The notes below the pieces were generated by a model. It saw only the letters and a list, made by a program, of their open reading frames with translations. It did no database searches and was not told the origin of the DNA. From Arthrobacter ipis (GTDB lineage: Bacteria; Actinomycetota; Actinomycetes; Actinomycetales; Micrococcaceae), in assembly GCF_014694315.1 (NCBI RefSeq), contig NZ_JAAOXD010000003.1:62001-126000 (forward strand): a DNA stretch of 64,000 nt. Reading direction: 5' to 3'. The position numbers and the translations under genes were made by a program. This document shows, one piece after another, positions 42,803 to 53,162 of this stretch; the first letter of the stretch is position 1; the number at the start of each line of letters is the position of its first letter.

Positions 42803-45800
42803 CTAGTACCGGGGCACCAGGGGGCTGCCGTCCAGCGACCGTTCTTCGATGAGCTTTCCGCCCAGAATACGCTCGACGGCGGCACGGCCAAAGACGCCCG
42901 ACTCCTCGATGGTTTCGTCATCGGCGCTGGGGATGTCCTGCACGTACGGTGCCGGTTCCTCGGTGCTCCGCGCGGGCGCCTTGGCCCGGCCCGCCTCGGC
43001 CTCCGGGCTGTTGGAGAGCCTCTGGTAGAGGCTCAGCTTGCCCCTTGCGGGCGTCTCGGTTACAGGCTCCGGCGCCGGTGCTGCGGTGCGGGCAGCGGCA
43101 ACTGAGGGGCGGGCCTGTACCGCTGGTCCGGCCTGCGCTGAGGGGCCGGCCGAAACTGCCGGTCCTGCCTGCACTGCCGGGCCGGAGGCGAATACGGGAA
43201 CGCGGACCGGGGCGGCGTCGGTGGCAGCGGTGGCGGCGGGGGCGCGGACACCCTGGGCCGGGGTGGGTGCTCCGTACTCCTGGCTGGCAGCCGCCGGGGC
43301 GGAAGCCATGGCGTAGGCAGGCTCGAACTCGGGGACACCGCGCTCGGCTGTTTCCGGCGCGCGCTCAGCAGCGGCGTTTTCAGCTGGGCCACTCACACCC
43401 GGGGCGCCTTCACCTGTGGCGCTCCCGCCCGGGGTGCTGGACAGCTGGCCTCCCGCGGCGTCCCCGCCGGCACGCGGCAACTGGGCAGCGGCGGGCGGGT
43501 ACACCGGCGCAGCGGAGCCGGTCGACTCCTCGTCGTGGTCGATGTCAGCCGCGGCCGATTTTTTGCCCACGTTGCTTTCGGAACTTAGAGCCCATACGCC
43601 AGGCGTCTGCTCGACAGCACGAGACCACGGATCAGTCGAGGTGTCTGGAGCAGGCTGGCGCTCTGCCCGCGCCGGGGCTGCAGTTTTTCCGCGGGTTTGC
43701 GCGGCCGGGGGTGCGGGCTCGGCAGGCTGGTTTACCGCCGGCGCCTTTTTCTCCGGCGCCGTCGATGGCGCGGGGCTGCCCTGCTCTTGGCGCGACGGCT
43801 CCCAGTCCATGGGAGGCTCTTCGTCCAGCGGAGGTGCGTCCTCGTCGAGTGGAGGGCCCCAGTCGTCATCCGGATAGGAGTAATCGCCGGCCTGCTGCTG
43901 AGGTCCGCGTGCCGCCTCTTGCTGGGCGGCAACGGACGGGGCGCCGGACGGCTGCGCGGCAACGGGCGGCGCGGCAGCGGACGGGGCGCCGGACGGCTGT
44001 GTGGCGACACTCTGCGTGGCGGGCACCTGGGTGGCAACAGGCTGCGGGTCAGGCTGCTGGGGGAGTGCGGACGGTTCATTGCCGGATGCTCCCGCAGCGC
44101 TGCCGGCGCCGGTGAGGGGCGCGGTGTCCGATCGGGATGCCGTGATGGTCGGTCCTGACCACTGCGGCGCGGACACCGCAGAGGGCTCCGGCGAAGACGC
44201 AGGGGCATGCCCGGCCGCGGGTACGGTGGACGAACCCGGCGCCGGAGCCGAGCCAGATGCCGCAGGGCGGGTAGGGGCGGGCTCCGGCTCTCCGGAGCCC
44301 CCTGAGCCAGGGGCCAGGCCCCAGTCAGCGTCCGTGGTGGTAGCCGGAACGTCCCGGCTAGTAGGCGCTTTTGGGTTTGGTTCAGAGCTCGCTGAACTGC
44401 CGGCGCCTGCCACCGCGGTGATCTGGCAGTCGATGCCGATCGTCTTGTGGATGGCCTGGCGCAGATTCTCGGAGTGGTCTGCCCGGCCGAATGCACCGGC
44501 CAGCCCGGAGGTGGTGAAGACGAGCGTCAGGACCTGGCCGTCGAACTGGCCAACCTGGGCGTTGGGCTCCACGAGCGCCCAGGTACTCCGCTTGATTTTT
44601 GCCACGGTCTGCAAGACCTCGGGCCAGGCGCGGCGCAGCACCTCGACGTCGGCATGCGCCCCGGCGGGGGCCGTGCCGGCGGAAGCTGCCCCGGAGGGAG
44701 CTGCACCCGCAGAGGCTGCGCTGGAAGAGGGCTGGGTGTGAGACTGCGGTGCGGAAGCCGCCGGGGCCGCCTGCGCGGCAACCGGCTCGGGGCCTCGGGC
44801 CTGTTGCCGCGGGGCCTCGTGGCGCTGGGCCTGGTCAGGCCGTGGGGTGGACTCCGGGGCCTGTGAGGGCGTGGGACGCTGGGCGACGGAGTTCCGGTCC
44901 TGGCCGTCGTGCGCGTCCGGGGCCGGGCGGTGGCGCGCGGTGGCGTCATCCATGGGCCAGTCACCGGTGGTGATCCGTGGTGCGGCCAGGGCTTCCCGTC
45001 CGGGCGCGTCCGGTGCCGCCGATCCTTCGCGTCCGGGTGCGTCCTGCCCCGTGGGTGCGACTGGGATGCTGGGCGGGCCCACCTGCGGCGCGCTGGACGC
45101 AGGAGCTGCCTCGGCCGGAGCGGCAGGAACTGACGCCGAAGCTGCCGCCGGAGCCGGTGCAACCGGAGAAGCCGCAACCGGAGCAGCCCCAGCGGGAACA
45201 GGCGTGGCTGCCACCGCAGCGGGAGCTGGCGCGACCGCAACCGCGGCGGGAGCACCGGCGTCGGACCCCGCGTAGTTCAGGCGCCGCTCCACGCGGTCGA
45301 TCCTCGCGGCGATACCGCGTTCGGTCTGCTCGGAACTGGGCAGCAGGATGCGGGCGCAGAGCAGTTCCAGGTGCAGGCGCGGCGATGTGGCACCCGTCAT
45401 CTCCGTCAGGGCGGTGTTGGTGACATCCGCCGCGCGAGACAGCTCAGCCGCACCGAGATTGTGTGCCTGGCTCTGCATCCGGGCGATCTGGTCGGCCGGC
45501 ATGCCGCGGAGGATGGCCTGGGCGCTTTCCGGCATGGCCTGCACGATGATGAGGTCGCGGAAGCGCTCCAGGAGGTCCTCCACGAAGCGGCGGGGATCGT
45601 GGCCGGTCTGGATGACGCGGTCCACAGCGCGGAAGACGGTGGCGGCATCGGAAGCGGCGATTGCTTCGACGACGTCGTCCAGAAGCGAGGCGTGCGTGTA
45701 ACCGAGAAGTGCCACCGCGAGCTCGTAATCAAGGCCGTTAGGTCCGGCGCCTGCCATGAGCTGGTCCAGCACGGACAGCGAGTCCCGGACGGACCCCGCA

Positions 45801-46438
45801 CCGGCGCGGATCACCAGCGACAGCACTCCGGGGGCCACCGGGACGTTTTCCTGGTGGCAGAGCTGCTCGAGGTAGGCCATGAGCGGTTCAGGCGGCACCA
45901 GCCGGAACGGGTAGTGGTGAGTTCGCGAGCGGATGGTCCCGATGACCTTGTCCGGCTCTGTGGTGGCGAAGATGAACTTGATGTGTTCCGGCGGCTCTTC
46001 GACGATCTTCAGCAGGGCGTTGAAGCCCGCCGAGGTGACCATGTGGGCCTCGTCAATGATGAAGATCTTGTAGCGGTCCCGCACGGGAGCGTAGGTGGCT
46101 CGTTCCCGGAGGTCGCGGGCGTCGTCCACGCCGCCGTGGCTGGCAGCGTCGATCTCGATGACATCGAGGGAGCCGGCTCCGCCGCGGGCAAGTTCGACGC
46201 AGCTGGGGCAGACGCCGCACGGGGTATCCGTGGGGCCCTTCGCACAGTTGAGGCAGCGGGCCAGGATGCGTGCAGACGTGGTCTTGCCGCAGCCGCGCGG
46301 GCCGGAGAAAAGGTAGGCGTGGTTCACGCGGTTCTTGCGCAGCGCCGTCATGAGCGGCTCCGTGACGTGTTCCTGCCCGATAACGTCCGCGAACGAGTCC
46401 GGGCGGTACCTGCGGTAAAGGGCAGTTGTAACAGTCAC
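42803..46438 (-). CDS. dnaX: DNA polymerase III gamma/tau subunit, unusually long
   Basis: 1211 residues. The AAA+ clamp-loader part is complete: P-loop [13 protein letters not shown] (about residues 44-56), zinc cysteines 62/65/74/77/80, Walker [13 protein letters not shown] and [20 protein letters not shown]. After about 390 residues comes a long Ala/Pro/Ser-rich, low-complexity region, interrupted near residue 610-690 by a folded segment ([36 protein letters not shown]) that resembles tau domain III/IV. The last 500 residues are largely disordered and acidic-Pro rich. The family is usually 550-750 residues. SRP RNA lies just upstream. Confidence 0.93.
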   Translation of the reverse strand: MTVTTALYRRYRPDSFADVIGQEHVTEPLMTALRKNRVNHAYLFSGPRGCGKTTSARILARCLNCAKGPTDTPCGVCPSCVELARGGAGSLDVIEIDAASHGGVDDARDLRERATYAPVRDRYKIFIIDEAHMVTSAGFNALLKIVEEPPEHIKFIFATTEPDKVIGTIRSRTHHYPFRLVPPEPLMAYLEQLCHQENVPVAPGVLSLVIRAGAGSVRDSLSVLDQLMAGAGPNGLDYELAVALLGYTHASLLDDVVEAIAASDAATVFRAVDRVIQTGHDPRRFVEDLLERFRDLIIVQAMPESAQAILRGMPADQIARMQSQAHNLGAAELSRAADVTNTALTEMTGATSPRLHLELLCARILLPSSEQTERGIAARIDRVERRLNYAGSDAGAPAAVAVAPAPAAVAATPVPAGAAPVAASPVAPAPAAASASVPAAPAEAAPASSAPQVGPPSIPVAPTGQDAPGREGSAAPDAPGREALAAPRITTGDWPMDDATARHRPAPDAHDGQDRNSVAQRPTPSQAPESTPRPDQAQRHEAPRQQARGPEPVAAQAAPAASAPQSHTQPSSSAASAGAAPSGAASAGTAPAGAHADVEVLRRAWPEVLQTVAKIKRSTWALVEPNAQVGQFDGQVLTLVFTTSGLAGAFGRADHSENLRQAIHKTIGIDCQITAVAGAGSSASSEPNPKAPTSRDVPATTTDADWGLAPGSGGSGEPEPAPTRPAASGSAPAPGSSTVPAAGHAPASSPEPSAVSAPQWSGPTITASRSDTAPLTGAGSAAGASGNEPSALPQQPDPQPVATQVPATQSVATQPSGAPSAAAPPVAAQPSGAPSVAAQQEAARGPQQQAGDYSYPDDDWGPPLDEDAPPLDEEPPMDWEPSRQEQGSPAPSTAPEKKAPAVNQPAEPAPPAAQTRGKTAAPARAERQPAPDTSTDPWSRAVEQTPGVWALSSESNVGKKSAAADIDHDEESTGSAAPVYPPAAAQLPRAGGDAAGGQLSSTPGGSATGEGAPGVSGPAENAAAERAPETAERGVPEFEPAYAMASAPAAASQEYGAPTPAQGVRAPAATAATDAAPVRVPVFASGPAVQAGPAVSAGPSAQAGPAVQARPSVAAARTAAPAPEPVTETPARGKLSLYQRLSNSPEAEAGRAKAPARSTEEPAPYVQDIPSADDETIEESGVFGRAAVERILGGKLIEERSLDGSPLVPRY

Positions 46439-46475
46439 AGGGAAAACCTACCTATAGGGACTGACATTAAATAAG

Positions 46476-46566
46476 AGACCCCTCATGCACCCGCCAGAGC
46501 CCATCTACCCTTGCTACCTTCCGGTCCTGGGGGAGTTCAACAGGATGACGCCACATGAGGGGCCGT
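46476..46566 (-). ncRNA. ffs: signal recognition particle RNA (4.5S-type)
   Basis: On the minus strand: a 5' closing strand near GGCCCCTCATG, GTTGAACTCCCCCAGGACCGG, the conserved SRP tip GACCGGAAGGTAGCAAGGGT, and the 3' strand TGCATGAGGGGTC, which pairs with the 5' strand. Short bacterial SRP RNA without an Alu domain. It lies 38 bases upstream of dnaX, the usual actinobacterial position. The ends are estimated from pairing. Confidence 0.85.
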
Positions 46567-46639
46567 CAGATACTTTACCCGAACTTTGGGCGTGGCCCGA
46601 ATCGGCTCCGACGGGGCAGTGGCGGGCGCCGCCGTCGTC

Positions 46640-46963
46640 CTATCGGTGGCCGTTCACTGGCCAGCTCATGAATGCCGGCTCCTCGTAGGGGTGGGCCTGC
46701 CGCAATCCCTGCACGACGGCGTCGAGCACGTCCTCTTCCACGATGCACTCGATCCGTGCCCCGGAAACTTCCTCCGGCTTACCAGGGGCGCCGATGTAAG
46801 GCCGGGCTCCGGGTAAGGGGGTAAATCGTCCCGTACCCGGCGACGTGAATGAGCAGTGCGAGTAGTCGCCCAGCCGGCCGGCTCCGGCGTCTCCAATGGC
46901 GGTGAGTACCGCCTCGACGTGGGAATCGGGAACGTAAATCACGAGCGCATGCAGCTGGGACAT
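46640..46963 (-). CDS. YqfO/NIF3-type domain protein
   Basis: A 107-residue stand-alone CutA/PII-like domain of the type inserted in NIF3 (YqfO) proteins: HALVIYVPDSHVEAVLTAIG, GDAGAGRLGDYSHCSFTSPG, and the hallmark AHPYEEPAF near the C-terminus. Possibly a trimer that binds metal or small ligands. Divergent from tRNA-Ser. Function unknown. Confidence 0.82.
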   Translation of the reverse strand: MSQLHALVIYVPDSHVEAVLTAIGDAGAGRLGDYSHCSFTSPGTGRFTPLPGARPYIGAPGKPEEVSGARIECIVEEDVLDAVVQGLRQAHPYEEPAFMSWPVNGHR

Positions 46964-47039
46964 GGCACCATTTTCGGCCGATTGGGAGATGCCGGAAAGT
47001 TCAGGTATTCTAGTATCTGCTTTTGGTTCAAGAGCAGCT

Positions 47040-47127
47040 GGAGAATTCGCCTAGCGGCCTATGGCGCACGCCTGGAACGCGTGTTGGGTTAACGCCCTCG
47101 GGGGTTCAAATCCCCCATTCTCCGCCA
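47040..47127 (+). tRNA. tRNA-Ser(GGA)
   Basis: An 88-base class II tRNA with encoded CCA. Acceptor GGAGAAT pairs with ATTCTCC; the anticodon stem CACGC/GCGTG closes the loop CTGGAAC, giving anticodon GGA; a long variable arm (TTGGGTTAACGCCCTC region) and the T arm GGGGGTTCAAATCCCCC follow. A strong terminator lies six bases after the CCA. Confidence 0.95.
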
Positions 47128-47132
47128 TTGGG

Positions 47133-47167
47133 AAACCCGGTTCTGACATCGTCAGGACCGGGTTTTT
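47133..47167 (+). terminator. intrinsic terminator of tRNA-Ser
   Basis: AAACCCGGTTCTGAC (47133-47147) pairs with 47151-47165 (one mismatch) on a three-base loop, then TTTTT. Confidence 0.85.
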
Positions 47168-47196
47168 CTGCTTCCCGCCCCGGTTGCGGGAAGGAA

Positions 47197-48105
47197 TTAC
47201 GCCACGCCCAGCCTCCGGAGCCGTTCACGGGCGGCCAGCTGGCTGGGACTGGCCGGACCCAGTGCGAGGCGTACGACGGCGAGGGTCGCCCGGGCGGCCA
47301 GGCTCACCGGCAGCGGCAGGGGACCGATCCGGGCAGTCCGCAGCCCGAGGAGCCGGCGGTAGTCGGGGTCCAAGCTCAGGACGGCGGCCTCGAACAGCAC
47401 TCGGTAACCCGGTTTCAGCAGGGGGTGCAGTGGCGGGTTCCTGATGAACGCGACTGTCTCGGAGACCCGTTCATCACAGCGGAGAGTGCCTTCGGCAGAC
47501 CATTCAGCCAGCTCCCGGACGAGGGCGGCCTTGCTCTCCGGCGGGGACTCCACTCCCATGAGCCTGCCCGCCTGCGCCCATTCACGCACGTAGGCATCCG
47601 GGCCGCCCGGAATGGGGCCGTCCCACAGCTCATGAGTGCGGAGAAACGAGTCCGTGAACGTGATGTGCACCCAGCGGAGCAGCTCAGGATCGTTGGCGGA
47701 GTACTTCTGGACGCTGCCGTCGCCGTCGACATACTTGCCGTTAACGGATTCATGCAGCCGGACCACCCTCGCGGTTGCCGCCCGGGCTTCAGCCGTGGAC
47801 CCGTAGGTGAGGGCGTGGATCCACGCAGTGGTCCGGGCCAGCCGGCCCAACGAATCAGCACGGAAATTTGAATGGTCGTGCACCCCGGCGAGGACTGCGG
47901 GGTGAAGTGTCTGCATCAAAAGGGACCGGATGCCGCCGACGATGGTCGGCACGCCGCCATGGACGGCCCAGACCGCAGAACCGGGGAGGAAATACCCGGG
48001 GTCGTCGCCATGGGCAAACTTCCGGGACCAGTCCGGCAGCGCGTCCGGGCTGCCGGTGAGCGTGCGCTTCAGTTCCGCCTGCCATTTCCTCAGGAAAGTC
48101 CGCAT
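47197..48105 (-). CDS. DUF2236 / MpaB-type oxygenase family protein
   Basis: A 302-residue alpha-helical protein of the DUF2236 family (latex-clearing and MpaB-type heme oxygenases). The conserved segments LLMQTLHPAVLAGVHDHSNF and RADSLGRLARTTAWIHALTY contain the His used for haem binding in latex-clearing oxygenase, and VRLHESVNGKYVDGDG and YSANDPELLRWVHITFTDSF contain further ones. The substrate is unknown. Confidence 0.85.
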   Translation of the reverse strand: MRTFLRKWQAELKRTLTGSPDALPDWSRKFAHGDDPGYFLPGSAVWAVHGGVPTIVGGIRSLLMQTLHPAVLAGVHDHSNFRADSLGRLARTTAWIHALTYGSTAEARAATARVVRLHESVNGKYVDGDGSVQKYSANDPELLRWVHITFTDSFLRTHELWDGPIPGGPDAYVREWAQAGRLMGVESPPESKAALVRELAEWSAEGTLRCDERVSETVAFIRNPPLHPLLKPGYRVLFEAAVLSLDPDYRRLLGLRTARIGPLPLPVSLAARATLAVVRLALGPASPSQLAARERLRRLGVA

Positions 48106-48290
48106 ATTTCATTCTCGCGCGCCGAGGCGGGCTGGTTAAGTGGAGGAGTCGCCTCATTTTCCCTCCGGCCCCGCGCGCGCCCGGGGCCGGGTATCCAGTA
48201 GCGTGACAGCTATATTGACGATGTCATCAACAAGCGCCCGTCCTGGACTGGCAGCAAACAGGGGGCGGCTGGCGCTGATAGAGGGCGGAC

Positions 48291-49509
48291 ATGAAGGCCA
48301 TCGTTGTGGGGGCAGGCATTGCAGGGCTTGTCGCAGCGCGCCAGTTGGGCCTCGCCGGCTGGGATGTTGATCTTCTGGAAAGATCCCGGGGTCCCCGTCC
48401 TGATGGTTACATGATGGACTTTTTCGGACCGGGCGTGGAAGCATCTGAGAAAATCGGCCTCTACCCCCGCCTGGCAGCGGCCGCCTATCACGTCAAAGCA
48501 GCCGAGTACGTCGACGAGGCCGGACAAACGACCGCACACCTCGATTATGAGAAGTTTTCCCGCCTGGCCGGCGGAAAAGTCCTGACCCTCCTGCGCCCCG
48601 ACATGGAACGCGCCGCACTGGCAGCCCTCGGCGACGTGCCACCAGGCCGCGTGCACGTCCGATACGGAGTACGCGTTTCCGGCGCCTGGACCGATACCAG
48701 CGGCGGACACGTCGTAGTCGACGGCGCTCCCGGTGCTCAACTCGACGCGGATGTCCTCATCGGGGCCGATGGCATCCACTCCGGGATACGTGACAGCGTT
48801 TTCGGTCCGGAACGCTCTTATCTGCGGCCCCTGGGCATGCGCGCTGCTGCTTACATAGTTTCCGATGCAGAGCTGAACGCTCGTTTTCGTTTACGATGCC
48901 GAGCTGAACGCTCGTTTTCGGAATCGATTCATCCTTACTGACAGCATCGGCTGATCGGCCGGCATCTACGGTCTCCGCTCCGGTGAAGTGGCAGTCTTTC
49001 TTGTCTACAGGGATAAGGCGGCGACGCCGGGGGACGCGCGCGTCGGGACGCTGCAGGAACGGCTCGTGCGCGAATTCTCTGGTCTGGGCGCGGCGATGGA
49101 CCGGCTTCTCAAGGTCTGCCCGGAGGACCCGTACGACGACGTCGTGGCCCAGATCGTCATGCCTGGCTGGCACAGAGGACGCGTGACGTTGGTGGGGGAT
49201 GCGTGCGGCGCGGTATCACTTCTGGCGGGCCAGGGCGGGTCCCTCGCTATTGCAGGGGCGACGCTCCTTGGTGAAGTCCTGGGTCCGGTGACCTCGCCGC
49301 AGGGGATTTCGCCCGCGCTCGATGTGTTCGAGCAGCGCTGGCGACACGTGGTCGAAGTTGCGCAAACCTCTGGGAGGCGCGCTGCAGCGACGTTCCTCCC
49401 CGCCGGCCGGGCCCAGCGCTTCCTGCGGCGATGGGTCATCCGGGCCGCCAACGTGCCGGGGATTGACCGTCTGGTGGCCCGCCAGATTCTGCGAACCATC
49501 GCCAAATAG
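48291..49509 (+). pseudogene. FAD-dependent monooxygenase, broken by duplication and nonsense codon
   Basis: The 5' part (48291-48941) has IVVGAGIAGLVAARQLGLAG and LIGADGIHSGIRDSVFG, an FAD aromatic-type hydroxylase. It then shifts frame: the segment starting GATGC at 48864 is repeated at 48895, a 31-base tandem duplication (26 bases matching). After the second copy the original frame continues (LNARFRNRFILTDSIG) but meets TGA at 48952-48954 where an Arg codon would fit, then goes on through VFLVYRDKAATPGD to LVGDACGAVSLLAGQGGSLA (the second FAD motif) and ends at 49509. Both lesions would have to be reverted, so the gene is not functional. Confidence 0.85.
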
Positions 49510-49671
49510 TGTCACCTTAGGACTGGCGCTATCCTGGGTGGCCCGGGCGGTGCAGTCCCGCCCAACGCTGTCTTCCGCGCAGGAGCCGGCGGCCTGTCGC
49601 AGCTCGCTGTACATCGATAAAATTTAAGTACGGCTTGGTGGTGCAGCGATTCGTCAGCGAAAGGCAAGATC

Positions 49672-50082
49672 ATGACGGACAGCAGCGAATTTGAAGATCC
49701 TACGGATGAATCGGCCCCTGGGACAAAACCCGATGAGCCCGAGCTCCGGGGCAGGTACGTGAAAGGTGACTACGGCGCCGCCGGCGTCGAACGCGGCCGC
49801 CATGCGGACGACGAGGAGGGCCAGTACAGCCAGGGGGACTTTGGCGAGGCCGGCAGGGAGGGCGGTCTCCCCGAACCGCTCGGCAGCAAAGCCAAGGAAG
49901 CTGGCCGCTTCGTGCGGGGCGATTACGAGGCAGCAGGGGCCGCCGGTCCGAGAACAGCCGAGTCGGAGATAGGCCGATACACCGAAGGCGACTACGGGCG
50001 GGACGGAACTGTTGGCCCCGCGCGCAAGGCCGCCAGTAAAGCGGAACAAACCCCAGGGCCAGACGAGGAACCCACCGCATAG
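49672..50082 (+). CDS. acidic repeat protein (four GRY-x-GDY repeats)
   Basis: 136 residues, hydrophilic, without signal peptide or cysteine. Four imperfect copies of G-R-Y-x-x-G-D-Y-G-x-A-G are spaced about 30-33 residues apart: RGRYVKGDYGAAGV, EGQYSQGDFGEAGR, AGRFVRGDYEAAGA, IGRYTEGDYGRDGT. No recognised domain. Likely disordered, perhaps a stress or binding repeat protein. ATG 49672 with GAAAGG upstream. Alone between the pseudogene and the aquaporin gene. Confidence 0.7.
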   Translation: MTDSSEFEDPTDESAPGTKPDEPELRGRYVKGDYGAAGVERGRHADDEEGQYSQGDFGEAGREGGLPEPLGSKAKEAGRFVRGDYEAAGAAGPRTAESEIGRYTEGDYGRDGTVGPARKAASKAEQTPGPDEEPTA

Positions 50083-50181
50083 TGTTTTCCCGCTGGTGCC
50101 GGCATCACGCCCTGCCATGGGTCGTTTTACCGTTCACAATTTTCTGCATCGTGAACTTGCGGCCAAAGGAGGCCCTTTCAG

Positions 50182-51159
50182 ATGAGTGAGATCAGCCCGC
50201 TAAGAACTGCAGTCAGGAATGGCAGCGGCCTCAAACAACTCGGCGGCACATGGGGTGAGGTGCTCGCAGAGTTCCTCGGCACGTTCGTATTGATTTCTTT
50301 TGGCGACGGAGTCGTGGCCATGGCCGTCGCCGGCCTGCCGGGTTCTGGACGGACGGCGTCACCGACAACCATCTTCGCGGCGGCAGGCGACTGGCTGCTG
50401 ATCACCTGGGGATGGGCTCTGGCCGTCGCTCTTGCGGTTTATGTGGCCGGCGGGGTCAGCGGTGCCCACATCAACCCCGCCGTGACACTTGCTTTTGCCG
50501 TCCGCCGGAAGTTTCCGTGGAACAAGGTTGGTCCGTACATCGTCGCCCAGGTAGCCGGCGCCTTTGCTGGAGCCGCTCTGGTGTACCTGACCTACCACGA
50601 CGCCATCGACGCCTACAACACGGCTGCGGGCACGGGCAGGGGCGATGCCAAGGGATTGGCCACCTATTCCATTTTTGCCACGTTCCCCGCGCCGTACTTC
50701 AACGGGAACCCGACTGGACCGCTGATCGACCAGATTGTCGGTACGGCTTTTCTGGTGATGTTCGTCGTGGCCATCATCGATTTGCGCAACACTGCCGTGA
50801 AAGCCAACCTGGGCCCTTTCATGATAGGGCTGGCTGTGGCGGCCATTGGCATGTCCTTTGGTGCGAACGCCGGATACGCCATCAACCCTGCCCGCGACTT
50901 CGGCCCGAGGTTGCTGGCCTGGCTCGCCGGATGGGGTCAGACGGCGCTTCCCGGCACCGTTGACGGGGCCTTCAGCTGGTACTTCTGGGTCCCGATTGTG
51001 GGTCCGCTGATTGGCGGAGTGATCGGCGTGCTGATCTACGACTGGTTCATCGGCGACGTTCTCTACGCCAAGGCCCGGCTAGCGGAACCGGCACCACCAG
51101 GCCGGGCCGGTGACGAAAAGCCGCCGGCTGCCGAGCAAGGAACCGCCGCCGAAGCCTAA
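50182..51159 (+). CDS. MIP-family channel (aquaporin / glycerol facilitator)
   Basis: 325 residues with six membrane spans and two half-helices ending in GAHINPAVTLAF and GYAINPARDFGPRL, both with intact NPA motifs. The NPARD ending is usual in glycerol facilitators, so glycerol uptake is possible, but the pore residues are not decisive. The N-terminus has about 35 extra residues and a long loop lies between spans 4 and 5. RBS AAAGGAGG lies about ten bases before the ATG. Confidence 0.9.
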   Translation: MSEISPLRTAVRNGSGLKQLGGTWGEVLAEFLGTFVLISFGDGVVAMAVAGLPGSGRTASPTTIFAAAGDWLLITWGWALAVALAVYVAGGVSGAHINPAVTLAFAVRRKFPWNKVGPYIVAQVAGAFAGAALVYLTYHDAIDAYNTAAGTGRGDAKGLATYSIFATFPAPYFNGNPTGPLIDQIVGTAFLVMFVVAIIDLRNTAVKANLGPFMIGLAVAAIGMSFGANAGYAINPARDFGPRLLAWLAGWGQTALPGTVDGAFSWYFWVPIVGPLIGGVIGVLIYDWFIGDVLYAKARLAEPAPPGRAGDEKPPAAEQGTAAEA

Positions 51160-51413
51160 TCCCACACCGTCTGGATGGTGGACGAAGGACAGCGCACCCC
51201 CGTCCCGGAAACTGAGTGGCCTCAGCCGAGGACCGAGCTCGTCTCCGTGGGACTTTCTGCCGTGCAGCCCGAGGAATTCCGATTGAAAGCCTATGGAACC
51301 GTACCAACTGACCCCCCAGTTTTAGGGGTTTCGCCGCTCTGGGACCTATGGCCACAATGGAGGACACGCTCGTCGAGATACGCGTTTGGCGGGTACTGAT
51401 CCAGGAGAATTCT

Positions 51414-53093
51414 GTGGCAAATCATGGGGGACACAAGCAAGCACCAAGGGTGATCGGCCCGGGCCGGATCGCCTTGCGGAGCCTGTCCGCGGCGGTGGTT
51501 GTCGGCTTCTCCGTCTTTGCCTTTGGATTCCAGGGGCCTGCCACTTCCATCCAGCAGCCCGTGGGTGCTGCCGTCCCAATTGCACCTCCCTCGGGAGTTG
51601 TCGGGCCGGAACTCCTCGATCCCGACACCGCACCGCCCGGGTACCCGGTCAGCGGGTCCGGCATCGCTGCGCCGGCGAAGGCTCCCACCGGACACGCCGT
51701 GTCCAACTCCAAAGTCAAGGCAACCAAGACAGGCGCCGTGAAATCTCCGGGCGTGGCCTCCACCGCGCTGAAGCGCCCCGGAGCCGGCTTCCTCATGGCG
51801 CCCTTGGAACACCTCACGCCAACCTCCCCATTCGGCCTGCGGCACAGCCCGATCACCGGCGAAGCAGGTGAATTCCATTGGGGCCAGGACTACGCAGCCG
51901 CCTGCGGCACCCGTGTTTACGCAGCCGACGCCGGCGTGGTCCGGGCCGCCGGATGGCACCCTTGGGGCGGGGGCAACAGAGTGGAGATCGACCACGGCAA
52001 CGGCCTGATCACCACGTACAACCACCTGCAGGGCATCGCCGTCGAAAAGGGCGACCAGGTCCGGGTAGGCGAGATCATCGCGGAGGTGGGCACCACCGGA
52101 TCCTCTACCGGGTGCCACCTGCACTTCGAGGTCATCAAGAACGGACAGCACGAGGATCCCCTGAAGTGGACCCTGCTGCCCATCCGGCAGACCGACCAAC
52201 TGACACCAGCTGTGTTTACCAGCTTCGCGGGCGGCGCTGCCAGCACGTATGGGTGGGCGATCCCCAACATCGCGGGCAACAGCGGGCCGGGCAACACCGA
52301 CGACGGCCTGACACCAGTCACCGCGGCCGCGCTCGCCAACCCGCACACCGGCCAGACATCAGCGGCGCGCCCCACCCTGGTCTCGTCATCGTCTGGTTCG
52401 CCGACGTCCGGTTCTCCGACGTCCGGTTCGTCGACTTCGGGTTCGACGACCTCCAGCCCGGCAACAGATCCGACAGTTACCGCAAGTCCCAAACCGCCGG
52501 CGCCGAAGCCTCCCGCTACAACCAAGCCTAAGCCAACGCCCACCCCGACTCCCACACCGAAGCCTGCTCCTGCGACGCCGACCCCTGCTCCCACGACGCC
52601 TCCTCCCACGACGCCTCCTCCCACGACGCCTCCTCCCACGACGCCTCCTCCCACGACGCCTCCTCCCACGACGCCGACTCCGACGCCAACCACGCCGCCT
52701 ACTGACCCTGCTCGGGTGGAACCCACTCCCACTGAGCCTGCGGTCCCGGCAGACCCCGCGCCGCCCACCGAACCGGTGGTACCTTCCGGGCCGATCACGG
52801 GTTCCGAACCTGCCCCAACGGAAGTTGCCCCCGTCGAGCCCGCTCCGGTACCCGTACCGGATCCGGTCCCCGCGCCGCCGGCCCCCGAAATCGCGGTTCC
52901 GCCCGCGCCAGCTCCGGCTCCGCCCGCTCCGGTTGCGCCCGCCCCGGCTCCGCCCGCACCGGCTCCAGTTCCCACATCGGAACCGGCAACCGCGACGTCG
53001 CCAAGTGCCGTGCCAACCGGGGATGCTGCCGTGGCAGGGGCGAAGGCCGCAGCAGAAGCTGTTCCGACGGCGGAGCCCACGGCGGCGCCGTAG
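51414..53093 (+). CDS. M23 family metallopeptidase (peptidoglycan) with long Pro-rich tail
   Basis: 559 residues. One N-terminal hydrophobic segment (AAVVVGFSVFAFGFQG) as signal or anchor, then an M23 domain: HWGQDYAAACGTRVYAADAG, with the His in GHWGQDY-type zinc ligand (EFHWGQDYA) and STGCHLHFEV supplying the HxH ligands. It would cut or bind peptidoglycan cross-bridges. The C-terminal 250 residues are very rich in Pro, Thr, Ser and Ala, with SPTSGSPTSG-type repeats and five TPPPT units. GTG 51414 is chosen over ATG 51348: AGGAG at 51403-51407 is well placed for it. Confidence 0.88.
   Translation: MANHGGHKQAPRVIGPGRIALRSLSAAVVVGFSVFAFGFQGPATSIQQPVGAAVPIAPPSGVVGPELLDPDTAPPGYPVSGSGIAAPAKAPTGHAVSNSKVKATKTGAVKSPGVASTALKRPGAGFLMAPLEHLTPTSPFGLRHSPITGEAGEFHWGQDYAAACGTRVYAADAGVVRAAGWHPWGGGNRVEIDHGNGLITTYNHLQGIAVEKGDQVRVGEIIAEVGTTGSSTGCHLHFEVIKNGQHEDPLKWTLLPIRQTDQLTPAVFTSFAGGAASTYGWAIPNIAGNSGPGNTDDGLTPVTAAALANPHTGQTSAARPTLVSSSSGSPTSGSPTSGSSTSGSTTSSPATDPTVTASPKPPAPKPPATTKPKPTPTPTPTPKPAPATPTPAPTTPPPTTPPPTTPPPTTPPPTTPPPTTPTPTPTTPPTDPARVEPTPTEPAVPADPAPPTEPVVPSGPITGSEPAPTEVAPVEPAPVPVPDPVPAPPAPEIAVPPAPAPAPPAPVAPAPAPPAPAPVPTSEPATATSPSAVPTGDAAVAGAKAAAEAVPTAEPTAAP
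52596..52670 (+). repeat. five perfect 15-bp repeats coding for TPPPT
   Basis: The unit ACGCCTCCTCCCACG occurs five times without a mismatch in the M23 gene's tail. It is a tandem array able to change by slippage in whole codons, not a CRISPR. Confidence 0.9.
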
Positions 53094-53162
53094 GCGGTGA
53101 CGGGCAGCCGCCGTCGGGCCGTCCGCTAACCGGGTGAAATCAACTGGTCAGGAGGTCAGGGA

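Noticed and set aside
47040..47127. tRNA-Ser as an integration site for a mobile element
   Set aside because: No integrase, no duplicated 3' end of the tRNA and no foreign-looking genes nearby.
51160..51413. A c-di-AMP (ydaO) riboswitch before the M23 peptidase
   Set aside because: Such riboswitches often precede wall peptidases in actinobacteria, but the conserved blocks were not found here.
52596..52670. Tandem 15-bp units as a possible CRISPR
   Set aside because: The units are adjacent with no spacers and code for TPPPT in the M23 peptidase.
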